Shown: in pieces, positions 54,681 through 62,236 of the stretch | How positions within the stretch are numbered: the first letter of the stretch is position 1 | Layout: each line of letters starts with the position of its first letter | Assembly (NCBI RefSeq): GCF_002161595.1 | Contig: NZ_NFID01000019.1 | Coordinates: 1-64,000, forward strand | DNA length: 64,000 nt | DNA from: Gemmiger sp. An50 | GTDB lineage: Bacteria > Bacillota > Clostridia > Oscillospirales > Ruminococcaceae | Direction of reading: 5' to 3' | Notes under the pieces: model-generated | The model's input: the letters and a program-made list of their open reading frames with translations, nothing else | The model's database searches: none | Told to the model about the DNA's origin: nothing | Translations under genes and position numbers: made by a program

Positions 54681-55843
54681 TTGAAAAAACCTTTATAAAC
54701 CCAACCACGAATAAACAGTGGCGGATCGAAATTGACGGACATACCATCCGAACCTGCTTGAATGATGGGAAGGTCAAGGAAATCCTGTGCGACTCCGCCT
54801 TCCAGGTCAAGAGCAAGGCGGCCAGCGCCATGATGGGCCAGATGCGGAAAGGATTTGTCTATCAGAATCCGGATGCCGCTATTGGTCAGGCGCGGTGCCA
54901 TCGGTTTGTCGGTAAGGACAGTAACGGTTTTATGCCCCTGGCTACCACCCTCACACGGGATGACTTCTTCCTGACGAGGGTCGTCGGAGATTTTGAGGAC
55001 GAGACCCTCTATCACTTCAATGGCAGCGGGGAGATCCTTGAAACGGTCTCTCTGGGTGCCAAGCGGATGACTTATGAGCAGATCCTTTGCCCCAACGATA
55101 CCCTGCTGCTAAACAACAGCTATCTTCTCCAGCAGTTCTCACTCCGCACCCATGAAATCACGCCCTTTGCCAACAAGAAAAACAGCATGAAGGCCATGCT
55201 GGATGCCAGCGGCGACTTGGCCCTCTGGTACACAGGCGAGGAGATCGTCGTCTTTGACTTTGGTAGCAACACGGAGGTGTGGCGGGAAACGGTAAAATGC
55301 AAGAAGTCAAAAGACCCGAATTTTGCCTATTACTGCTTTGGGATGCTCTCTCCCCGGCAGAGCAAAGCGGCCTACCGTGTCACCGAGGGTGAGTATGTGC
55401 TGGTTGATCTGAAGTCCGCCCAAAAAGTTGTGATCCCCAATGCGGGCTGGCATCCCTTCTTCTCTCCGGATGACCAGTGCTTCTCGGTGGGCGGCAGGTT
55501 CTATCTGACTCAGACCGGAGAGGAAACGATCACTCCCCTCCCCTTCCCTGTCCGGCAGGGACTGTATTTTTCAGATACCTGCATGGTACGGACAAACGGC
55601 AGTCTGATGGCTGTTCAGCAGGATCGTGGCAGCTCTCCCATAGAGCTGTGGGATACCGGCAGCGGCCAGCTGTTGGCCACCAGTCCTACCAGGAGATGGC
55701 GGAGCACTACGGCACCGCCATTCTCCCCGCCCGGCCCCGCAGTCCCAAGGACAAGGCCTTTGTGGAGGGCTCCGTCGGCGTGGTCTCTACCTGGATCCTG
55801 GCTGCTCTGCGCAACCGCCAGTTTCTGTCCCTTGTGGAACTGA
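54677..55843 (+). CDS. Beta-propeller protein with WGR-like N-terminus, truncated by a rearrangement
   Basis: 388 codons open, but only about the first 334 are authentic. N-terminal WRIEIDGHTIRTCLNDGKVKEILCDSAFQVKSKAASAMMGQMRKGFVY resembles a WGR-type domain. The following repeats (GDLALWYTGEEIVVFDFGSNTEVWRE, GWHPFFSPDDQCFSVGG) look like propeller blades. At about 55678 the sequence passes into a truncated istA gene in another frame, leaving an Arg/Pro-rich nonsense tail. Probably non-functional or altered. Coupled to the Imm32-like gene. Confidence 0.75.
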   Translation: MIEKTFINPTTNKQWRIEIDGHTIRTCLNDGKVKEILCDSAFQVKSKAASAMMGQMRKGFVYQNPDAAIGQARCHRFVGKDSNGFMPLATTLTRDDFFLTRVVGDFEDETLYHFNGSGEILETVSLGAKRMTYEQILCPNDTLLLNNSYLLQQFSLRTHEITPFANKKNSMKAMLDASGDLALWYTGEEIVVFDFGSNTEVWRETVKCKKSKDPNFAYYCFGMLSPRQSKAAYRVTEGEYVLVDLKSAQKVVIPNAGWHPFFSPDDQCFSVGGRFYLTQTGEETITPLPFPVRQGLYFSDTCMVRTNGSLMAVQQDRGSSPIELWDTGSGQLLATSPTRRWRSTTAPPFSPPGPAVPRTRPLWRAPSAWSLPGSWLLCATASFCPLWN

Positions 55844-56547
55844 ATCAAGCAATCCGTGAGAAGCTGGAAATCTTCAACCACAAGCCATTTCAGAAACGAG
55901 AAGGCAGCCGGGCATCCTGTTTTGCCGAGGAGCAGCTCTTTCTGCAGCCGCTGCCGGCAGCTCCTTTCGAGCTGGCAGTCTGGAAAGTGGCAACCGTCCA
56001 GTATAACTACCACATCAGTGTGGAGCGCATGAACTACTCCGTGCCGTATGAGTACATCAAGCAGCAGGTGGATGTGCGCCTTACCCGGACCACAGTAGAA
56101 ATTTTCTTCTCTGGTACCCGTATCGCCTCTCATCTGCGGCTTCATGGCCGTCCCAACCAGTACAGCACGGTGGAGGACCATATGCCGCCGGACCACCAGG
56201 CCTACCTGCAATGGAATGGTGAGCGTTTCATCCGCTGGGCGGAGCAGATTGGCCAGCACACCGCTGCAGTGGTGCGGCTTTTCCTCTCTGCCCACAAGAT
56301 AGAGCAGCAGGGTTACAAGTCCTGTATGGCCCTGCTGAAACTGGCAGAGCGCTATTCCCCGCAGCGGCTGGAGAACGCCTGTCGGAAAGCCCTCTCTTAC
56401 ACATCTTCCCCCAGCCTGAAAAGCGTCCAGTCCATCCTGAAATCCGGACAGGACAAGCTGCTGGATGAGGATGCTCTACCCAAACCGGAAGCGCCCAAAG
56501 CCCATAAGTTTACCCGAGGCGCCGGCTACTACAAGAGGGGGGAATGA
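55678..56547 (+). pseudogene. istA: IS21 transposase IstA, C-terminal part
   Basis: About 289 residues from HQSYQEMAEHYGTAILPARPRSPKDKAFVEGSVGVVSTWILAALRN, which is the end of the rve/DDE region, to the C-terminal domain with YNYHISVERMNYSVPYEYI (Mu-transposase beta barrel) and a Lys-rich end. The N-terminal half is absent, so the catalytic triad is incomplete. The stop overlaps the istB start region. Confidence 0.88.
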
Positions 56548-56549
56548 CC

Positions 56550-57290
56550 ATGCTGAGCAATGAAACCGTACGTAAGCTGCAGGAGATGCACTTGGGCGTC
56601 ATGGCAGAAGCCTTTTCAACCCAGCTGCAGGACAGCCAATTCCAGACCGTTTCCTTTGAGGATCGGTTTGCCATGTTGGTGGATGCGGAGTGGAGCGCCC
56701 GGAAAAGCAACCGCCTGACCCGGCTCATCCGCAACGCCGGTTACGCAGATCCTGCTGCCTGCGTCGAGAATATTGAGTATCACCCGGAACGAAGGCTGGA
56801 TCGGGAGCAGATCCTGCGCCTGGCCTCCTGCACCTACCTCCAGGAAGCACACAATGTCATCGTTCTGGGAGCCACTGGGGCCGGAAAGACCTATCTGGCC
56901 TGCGCCCTTGGCATGGCTGCCAGCCGCAGTTTCTATTCCGTGCGGTATATTCGCCTGCCCGATCTGCTGGTGGAGATCTCTGTGGCCCGGACCAACGGAA
57001 CCTACCGGGACTATATGAAAAAACTCAGAAAAGAGAAACTGCTCATCCTGGATGAGTGGCTGCTCTATCCCCTCAAGGAGGCCGAGGCCCGGGATGTGCT
57101 GGAACTGGTAGAGGCAAGAAACAAGGTGGCCTCCACTATCTTCTGCTCCCAGTACGACACCAGCGAGTGGCACGAGAACCTGTACGATCCGACTCTCGCC
57201 GATGCCATCTGTGACCGGATCATCTACAACGCCTATACCATCCAGATTGAGGGCGAGTCCATGCGCAAGCGCAAGGGCATTCCCGAGTGA
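56550..57290 (+). CDS. istB: IS21 helper ATPase IstB
   Basis: 246 residues of the AAA+ DnaC-like family: N-terminal helical part, Walker A LGATGAGKTYLACALG (about residues 107-121), Walker B LLILDEWLLYPL, and the sensor segment STIFCSQYDTSEWHENLYDPTLADAICDRIIYNAY. Complete for the family. It supports IstA-mediated insertion; here its IstA partner is truncated. Start at 56550 or 56544, following GGGGGG. Confidence 0.93.
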   Translation: MLSNETVRKLQEMHLGVMAEAFSTQLQDSQFQTVSFEDRFAMLVDAEWSARKSNRLTRLIRNAGYADPAACVENIEYHPERRLDREQILRLASCTYLQEAHNVIVLGATGAGKTYLACALGMAASRSFYSVRYIRLPDLLVEISVARTNGTYRDYMKKLRKEKLLILDEWLLYPLKEAEARDVLELVEARNKVASTIFCSQYDTSEWHENLYDPTLADAICDRIIYNAYTIQIEGESMRKRKGIPE

Positions 57291-57310
57291 TTCCCCGCAT
57301 GGCGGCCCCG

Positions 57311-57384
57311 TGCACCACGCCTGCGGCCGCCATGCACCATTTCGGCGGAATTGGTGCACCATTTAAGCGGAGGTGATGCACCAT
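57311..57384. repeat. IS21 right-end array: four TGCACCA repeats at 22-bp steps
   Basis: TGCACCA begins at 57311, 57333, 57355 and 57377, exactly 22 bp apart; the last three read TGCACCAT. The surrounding ATGGCGGCC...GGCCGCCAT (57299-57333) forms an inverted repeat. IS21 ends are known to contain multiple transposase-binding repeats; the helical 22-bp phase puts them on one DNA face. Confidence 0.8.
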
Positions 57385-57431
57385 CATCTGCGGTCAAGCT
57401 GCACTTTTTGAGCGGCGTATGCAGCGCAACA

Positions 57432-57477
57432 AAACGGAAGTCCAAGGGACAGATGTATGTCCCTTGGACTTCCGTTT
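57432..57477. terminator. Strong hairpin between istB and integrase remnant
   Basis: A 20-bp perfect stem (57432-57451 with 57458-57477) and 6-nt loop, flanked by A and T runs. Fits a terminator for either the minus-strand integrase remnant or istB. Confidence 0.85.
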
Positions 57478-57480
57478 CTT

Positions 57481-57753
57481 TTACCCTACTCGCTCAAACG
57501 GTATCACCTTGCCCCTGCTCTCCTCCAGTGGATCAGATAGTTCCGGTTTGGCCGTAGCTATTTCCATGAAGCCACTGCTCTTCTCCGCCGTACCTCGCTG
57601 CATCTCGTTGATGACATGTGTACAGGTATCGAGAGCGAACCCGGTACTGCAGTACCCCAGCATACTAGACAGGATTTTCGCGTCCACACCGTTGGAGAGG
57701 GCCATGGTGGTGAAGGTGTGCCTCAAATCGTAATATCGTCGGTGAACTCCTCC
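57481..57753 (-). pseudogene. Tyrosine recombinase (phage-type integrase), C-terminal remnant
   Basis: Reads HRRYYDLRHTFTTMALSNGVDAKILSSMLGY and then TGFALDTCTHVINEM, the last 90 residues of a Tn916-like integrase. Catalytic Arg and His of box II (LRHTF) remain, but the nucleophile Tyr, normally in DTYTH, is Cys (DTCTH). All upstream parts are missing; the frame fades into the end of the SUFU gene. Inactive. Confidence 0.85.
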
Positions 57754-60700
57754 TCTGCAAGCGTTCCTCTGGTGATGGCATTCTGGCGGGTGGGGTTGAC
57801 CACAAAACTGATGCCTGCCATCTTTTCCAGCAGAGCGTCCGCGTCATGCTCCATCTTATACTCTATTTCATTATGATAGAGCGGGATCACTTGATAGAAG
57901 TTGACCTCCTCGCCACTGGGCAAAGTGCAGACTTCGCCTCCGTTCCAGACAACATCCTGCGGGCCTACCAGAAGTGCGCCGCAGAGTGCCGTGTTCTCCG
58001 CAAAGGGCGACTGCTTGTCCATTGTATGGCCAAATCCCAGCCAGGTATCGTTGGAAATGGGCAGGCGGGCCAACACTTTCAAGAGGCCAATGGGCCAGTA
58101 CCACCGCTCATCCTTCAGGGATTCCTCATCCAGTTTCCAATCCGGCGGCAGAGCGATGGCCAGTTCCGCTCGCTCCAGCTTGTATTCCTCCAGCTCCTTC
58201 GGCACATTCATCCGGTGAGCACCCATACCCATCGTTACCAGTGTGTAATAACCCCGTTCCTCAGTGGGAGGAACAATGCAGATGTCCACATGGATGTCGG
58301 GAGAAACCAGCTCATGGAATACATTCTCAAACTCACCAAACGTGTTTTTGATGTGCTGCTCTATCGCAGACATCTCATCCTCCGAATAAACCTCAGGCTC
58401 ACGCCTGTCCGCCGAGGACCAGATGGCATCCGCCTTTGTGCCGTCCGGATTCATGAAAATCTGAAAATACTGATCGTCTCCCGGCTGCTGATAGACAAGA
58501 CTGATGCGACGGTTCTGCTCCACGAAGACTGCAACCAAAGTTCCCTCCGATTCCCCTTCCGGGGTGTGGAGCAACCATTCCCCGCTGTCCAGCCGTTCTT
58601 TGAGCTGCCGCAGCCAGTCCGCTCCCATTTTGGAGAGCCCGGCTTCGTTCATACGGAAGGAAAGATCCACAAGATGTTCCTTCACCATGTATCGAAATTC
58701 GCAGCAGGGTGAATTTTTCTCATAGCCATACCGCTCCGGGTGGAACAGTTCATAAAAGTCGGCAAGCCCCGCTTTGTCTACTCGGATACAGGCCAGAGCA
58801 TACTGTTTCCCATCCGCATCCTCGTCCAGTCCCTGCTGGAGCGTTTGGTCGGCATCCGGGTTAATCCAGTGGTATTCCATCTGCTCCAAAGTCGCTCCGG
58901 ATTCGATCTCCTGCTGCAAGGTCAGGAACTCATAATCACCGGGTTCCAGTTTCAATCCTTGTTTAACAGCATCCAGCGCGCCAGCTTTGTCACCAAAATG
59001 CGCCCTCAATTTCCCCACCTGCAGCCAGATCCAGGGGTAGTCCGGCTCTTCCTGGGCTCCCTTCTCCGCATAGTTGAGCGCCTCTTCCAGCCTGCTGCAG
59101 TACATCAGCGCCACAGAATACCGATAGTACCAGGTAGCACAGCCTGCGGCATTTTTCTCAGAATCCTTCATCCACTGAGCTGCCTGATAATAATGGATAT
59201 AGTCATCCAGATTAAGGCAGGCAAAAGCGTACCAGAGGGCAATCTGCAGGTCCTGGTGGGCCTGCTTTTCGGTGAATCTTCCTTCTTCAATGCCAGTTTT
59301 GATGAAATCCTCCAGCCATTGAAGCATTCTCCAGAAGTAGCCGGAAATTCCGTCATCATAAGATTCCAGTGTTTCAATATCCTCTGCTGAAAGCAGAGAG
59401 CCGGTTTCCTCATGAATGTCAGGATCCGGTTCCGCCTCATCCAGCAGCGGCACACCGCCCACATCTCGCCGGAATGCGTGGAAGTGTGCATAGGGCAGGT
59501 TGCTTCCCTCAAAGAATGCCTGTGCCGCTGTCAGTACAGCGGGCAGATCCCATGCGATAAAATCCAGATACCCATAGTACAGACCGGTAGCCCCACCCAG
59601 GAAGGTCACAGCTTCCGCTCCTGCCTCCCGCAGAATGGCATCTCTCAAATCATCCCGGAAGTCCAGAATGGCTTCGCTCCGCTCCTCTCCGGAAAACCCT
59701 TCCAATGGGTAGCAAAGGAACCCCGCTGCGATGCCATCCCTGTGGTACTCATCCACCGCATCGCTGCGGGCAGACAGATAGTCGTTGATGAGCACTGGCA
59801 GGCGGCAGGCGCCGGCATATACATCCAACCGCCAGTCGGCCTCCGGGTCCTCCACCGGTTCCAGCTCGTAGGTAAGATAGCTGTTCTCCAGATAGTCGCT
59901 GCCATCCCTCCAAAGGGAGAGTCCCATGCTCTGCAGCAACTCCGGCAGCTGGGTAAGGCGCATGGCCGGTTCGTCTTTCGGCTGAGCATAAACATCAAAC
60001 CCGGCAACAAAGGCAATAGCGGAAACTTCTCCAATGGTTTGATCCACCAGCATCGAGAGGGCCCACCAGACCTTGTCGGTGTCCTCTTTCAGGATCGGCG
60101 TCAGCTTTTCACAGCAAAGAACCAGACTCACCTGTTGATCGTCGGTTTTCTCGGCCCACATCTGCACATCCTCAGCCCGAACCTTGATCTCTCCAGCCCG
60201 CAGCTCGAACCCCTCACAGGGCTGACGGCCTACCCTTATATCCCAATGCTCCAGCACCGATTCCGGGGCCTGCTTCTGGAAGTACACGAGCGGAAACAGG
60301 CGGGAGCGAAGGCCCTCCGGACTGAGGATCAATTCATACTTTTCGCCATTGAAACCCAGCTCAAAGGAAGTATCACGCAGGGCCGTCTTGAGCGCATTCC
60401 CGCATTTTTCAATCAGTTCTTCGCCGCGTTGGCGCGTTTCGTCGATATCCATGATTTGACGCAGCTCCGCCTCAATCTGAGCAAAGGCCGCCCACGCTTC
60501 CTGCGTTCTTTCCCGGAAGTTCTTTTCAAACCGGGGCAGGGACAACCGACGTCGGCAATCGTCTATGTACTCCTGAGTATCTTTGTCGCCCGGGCGGGCT
60601 TTCAGGGCACTTTCAAAGTAACGCAGGGCGGGGCCTTCCTCGTCCAGATAGTAATAGGCCGAAGCGATCCGATAATTCCAGCAATGATCTTCGGCAAAAT

Positions 60701-60902
60701 ACTCCTCATGGGGGGCCAGAAGTTCCAGCGCCTTTTCAAAAGGCTCCCGTTCTCCTATATGTGCAACGGCAATATATGCCTTGGCCAATTCGCTGTCCAG
60801 TTCCGGGGTGCGCTCCTCAGCGGGAATTGCTTCCAGGGCGTCGATTACCTTCTGCACCTCGTCCTGCTCAAACCAGAGCTGGCATTGTTTCAACAAATCC
60901 AT
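57723..60902 (-). CDS. Giant TPR protein with C-terminal SUFU (suppressor-of-fused) immunity domain
   Basis: 1059 residues, soluble. N-terminal TPR-like repeats (about 1-125, with ASAYYYLDEEGPALRYFESALKARPGDKD); a middle alpha/beta region (about 150-520) with no name I can give; a second TPR-like block (about 590-700, CATWYYRYSVALMYCSRLEEALNYAEKGAQEEPDYPWIWLQVGKL); and a C-terminal SUFU domain (about 840-1035, containing YYTLVTMGMGAHRMNVP, FAENTALCGALLVGP and VNFYQVIPLYHNEIEYK). Bacterial SUFU proteins are immunity components of polymorphic toxin systems. Start fixed by AAAGGAGG. Its last codons overlap the integrase remnant, so the original C-terminus may have been replaced. Confidence 0.85.
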   Translation of the reverse strand: MDLLKQCQLWFEQDEVQKVIDALEAIPAEERTPELDSELAKAYIAVAHIGEREPFEKALELLAPHEEYFAEDHCWNYRIASAYYYLDEEGPALRYFESALKARPGDKDTQEYIDDCRRRLSLPRFEKNFRERTQEAWAAFAQIEAELRQIMDIDETRQRGEELIEKCGNALKTALRDTSFELGFNGEKYELILSPEGLRSRLFPLVYFQKQAPESVLEHWDIRVGRQPCEGFELRAGEIKVRAEDVQMWAEKTDDQQVSLVLCCEKLTPILKEDTDKVWWALSMLVDQTIGEVSAIAFVAGFDVYAQPKDEPAMRLTQLPELLQSMGLSLWRDGSDYLENSYLTYELEPVEDPEADWRLDVYAGACRLPVLINDYLSARSDAVDEYHRDGIAAGFLCYPLEGFSGEERSEAILDFRDDLRDAILREAGAEAVTFLGGATGLYYGYLDFIAWDLPAVLTAAQAFFEGSNLPYAHFHAFRRDVGGVPLLDEAEPDPDIHEETGSLLSAEDIETLESYDDGISGYFWRMLQWLEDFIKTGIEEGRFTEKQAHQDLQIALWYAFACLNLDDYIHYYQAAQWMKDSEKNAAGCATWYYRYSVALMYCSRLEEALNYAEKGAQEEPDYPWIWLQVGKLRAHFGDKAGALDAVKQGLKLEPGDYEFLTLQQEIESGATLEQMEYHWINPDADQTLQQGLDEDADGKQYALACIRVDKAGLADFYELFHPERYGYEKNSPCCEFRYMVKEHLVDLSFRMNEAGLSKMGADWLRQLKERLDSGEWLLHTPEGESEGTLVAVFVEQNRRISLVYQQPGDDQYFQIFMNPDGTKADAIWSSADRREPEVYSEDEMSAIEQHIKNTFGEFENVFHELVSPDIHVDICIVPPTEERGYYTLVTMGMGAHRMNVPKELEEYKLERAELAIALPPDWKLDEESLKDERWYWPIGLLKVLARLPISNDTWLGFGHTMDKQSPFAENTALCGALLVGPQDVVWNGGEVCTLPSGEEVNFYQVIPLYHNEIEYKMEHDADALLEKMAGISFVVNPTRQNAITRGTLAEEEFTDDITI

Positions 60903-60962
60903 ATCCGTACCTCCTTTATTTCGGCTTTTCTATACGGTTGTTATTTCACCGTAAATCATCGT

Positions 60963-61211
60963 TCAAATATCCCAGTCTATAAAATCTTCACGGTTCCATA
61001 CAAAGTGCTGATACAGGCACTTCAAATTCCCCTGTTCATCCCGTGAGAGCTTCGCCCCGTTTTCATACCGCAAAGTGTCGGCATACAGGATAAAACCATC
61101 CACTTTCCCAGATAAAGCCCGAAACTCACCGTTTCCAATAACGGCTATATTGCCACATTCAAATGTAACCGAAGAAGATGTGGTGTGGATTTTCGTAATT
61201 GCTTCGATCAT
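60963..61211 (-). CDS. Small uncharacterised protein of the immunity island
   Basis: 82 residues, unrecognised. Two beta-rich segments (SSSVTFECGNIAVIGNGEFRA, VDGFILYADTLRYENGAKL) and an aromatic end NLKCLYQHFVWNREDFIDWD. Starts 9 bases after the SUMF1-like gene, with AGAGGTG upstream, and precedes the SUFU gene by 60 bases. Its place between two immunity-type genes suggests a third member of that operon. Confidence 0.7.
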   Translation of the reverse strand: MIEAITKIHTTSSSVTFECGNIAVIGNGEFRALSGKVDGFILYADTLRYENGAKLSRDEQGNLKCLYQHFVWNREDFIDWDI

Positions 61212-61220
61212 ATGGGAATA

Positions 61221-62225
61221 TCACCTCTCCTCTCCGGTCGATACCATTCTCCACCCGGATGTCTGCACTCGGATCACTGGACGGAAGAAGTCGTAGTCAT
61301 TGTGGATCTCATTATCTTCCCGAACCTCCGGTTTACTGTGAGGGGAACAGGGCAAATATCCAAACAAAGATCCCATGCCACCGCAGATATTGCAGCCGCC
61401 GTCGCCGCCGCAGGTGGTCAATGTTTTCCCGTCTACCAGCTCCCGCTTATAGGGGTCATAGGCAATAGACAGGCCAAAGAAGTTCGCCTGCTCCATGTCG
61501 TATGGCTTGTCCTGGTCTTCCTGGCTTTCAAAGTGATGCAGATGCATGGAATAGTCCAGTCCATCCCCCCAAGGAAACAGGGTGCGGCATCCGCCCCCGC
61601 ACAGATAGGCCCACTCATCCGGCGTGGGAAGGCTGGCCGCCAGCTCCCACAACAGGGATCGCTGAAACTCCGGGTAGGTCATTGGATGGCACAGCCAAGC
61701 TCGCCAGCTATCACCATTGCGCTCAAAGCGGACCGTTTCGTGTATTTCAAAACTCTGGCTGTTCTGGCCTGCCCATTTCTGCAAGTTCTCCAGCCAGTCG
61801 GGGTGGGCGGTGATGCGTGGATCGTTCATGGGTACGCTTTCCCAACCGATCTCCTCCAGTTTTCTGCCCACGAACATGGGGCCGATGGTCACCTGGCGTA
61901 CTGGAGTCATTCCCTGCCGGAGAAATTCCTCCGCAGTGCCCTCGTATTCGATTTCCGCAAAAGTATCCGCCAGTTCCTCCTGGTTGGCCTTATCCATCCC
62001 TTGGACAAAGCTCTCCCAGCCAAGAATCACGGTATCGCCGGGGACAAAGACAAACTCCCGGCCACCTTTTTCAAACAGACCGGTGGTGCAGCTTTGTCCC
62101 CAGCGGGAAAAGGCGTACAGTTCCTTGAATGTCAAATGATAACGAGTCGCCAGCGTCTGCATCAGCCAGAGCTTATCGGATAGTTTCAGTGCATTAAATT
62201 GTGGGCGAAATAGTTTTTCGTTCAT
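61221..62225 (-). CDS. SUMF1/formylglycine-enzyme-like fold protein
   Basis: 334 residues, soluble. The C-terminal half has SUMF1-like patterns: LPTPDEWAYLCGGGCRTLFPWGDG (compare LPTEAEWEYA...YPWGD), NFFGLSIAYDPY and a final YDFFRPVIRV. The cysteine-rich TTCGGDGGCNICGGMG is unusual. The N-terminal half (LSDKLWLMQTLATRYHLTFKELYAFSRWGQ) is a separate helical part. Start by GAGGTG upstream. A truncated paralogue lies at 51600-52223. Enzymatic activity is doubtful; the fold also serves as a ligand-binding scaffold. Confidence 0.75.
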   Translation of the reverse strand: MNEKLFRPQFNALKLSDKLWLMQTLATRYHLTFKELYAFSRWGQSCTTGLFEKGGREFVFVPGDTVILGWESFVQGMDKANQEELADTFAEIEYEGTAEEFLRQGMTPVRQVTIGPMFVGRKLEEIGWESVPMNDPRITAHPDWLENLQKWAGQNSQSFEIHETVRFERNGDSWRAWLCHPMTYPEFQRSLLWELAASLPTPDEWAYLCGGGCRTLFPWGDGLDYSMHLHHFESQEDQDKPYDMEQANFFGLSIAYDPYKRELVDGKTLTTCGGDGGCNICGGMGSLFGYLPCSPHSKPEVREDNEIHNDYDFFRPVIRVQTSGWRMVSTGEER

Positions 62226-62236
62226 AGCAGCGCACC

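Larger units (their letters stand above)
55678..57430 (+). mobile_element. IS21-family insertion sequence remnant (5' end lost)
   Basis: Contains the 3' part of istA, complete istB and the right-end repeats. The left end and the first part of istA, with the helix-turn-helix and most of the DDE domain, are missing: the remnant joins directly to the propeller gene at about 55678. It therefore cannot move by itself. Right boundary approximate. Confidence 0.8.

Noticed and set aside
55477-55677. Extended 5' part of the istA frame
   Set aside because: Residues before HQSYQEMAEH do not resemble IstA and are the propeller gene read in another frame.
57311-57384. Four repeats at constant spacing, CRISPR-like
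   Set aside because: The repeat is 7-8 bases in 22-bp steps at the end of an IS21 remnant; it fits transposase-binding sites.
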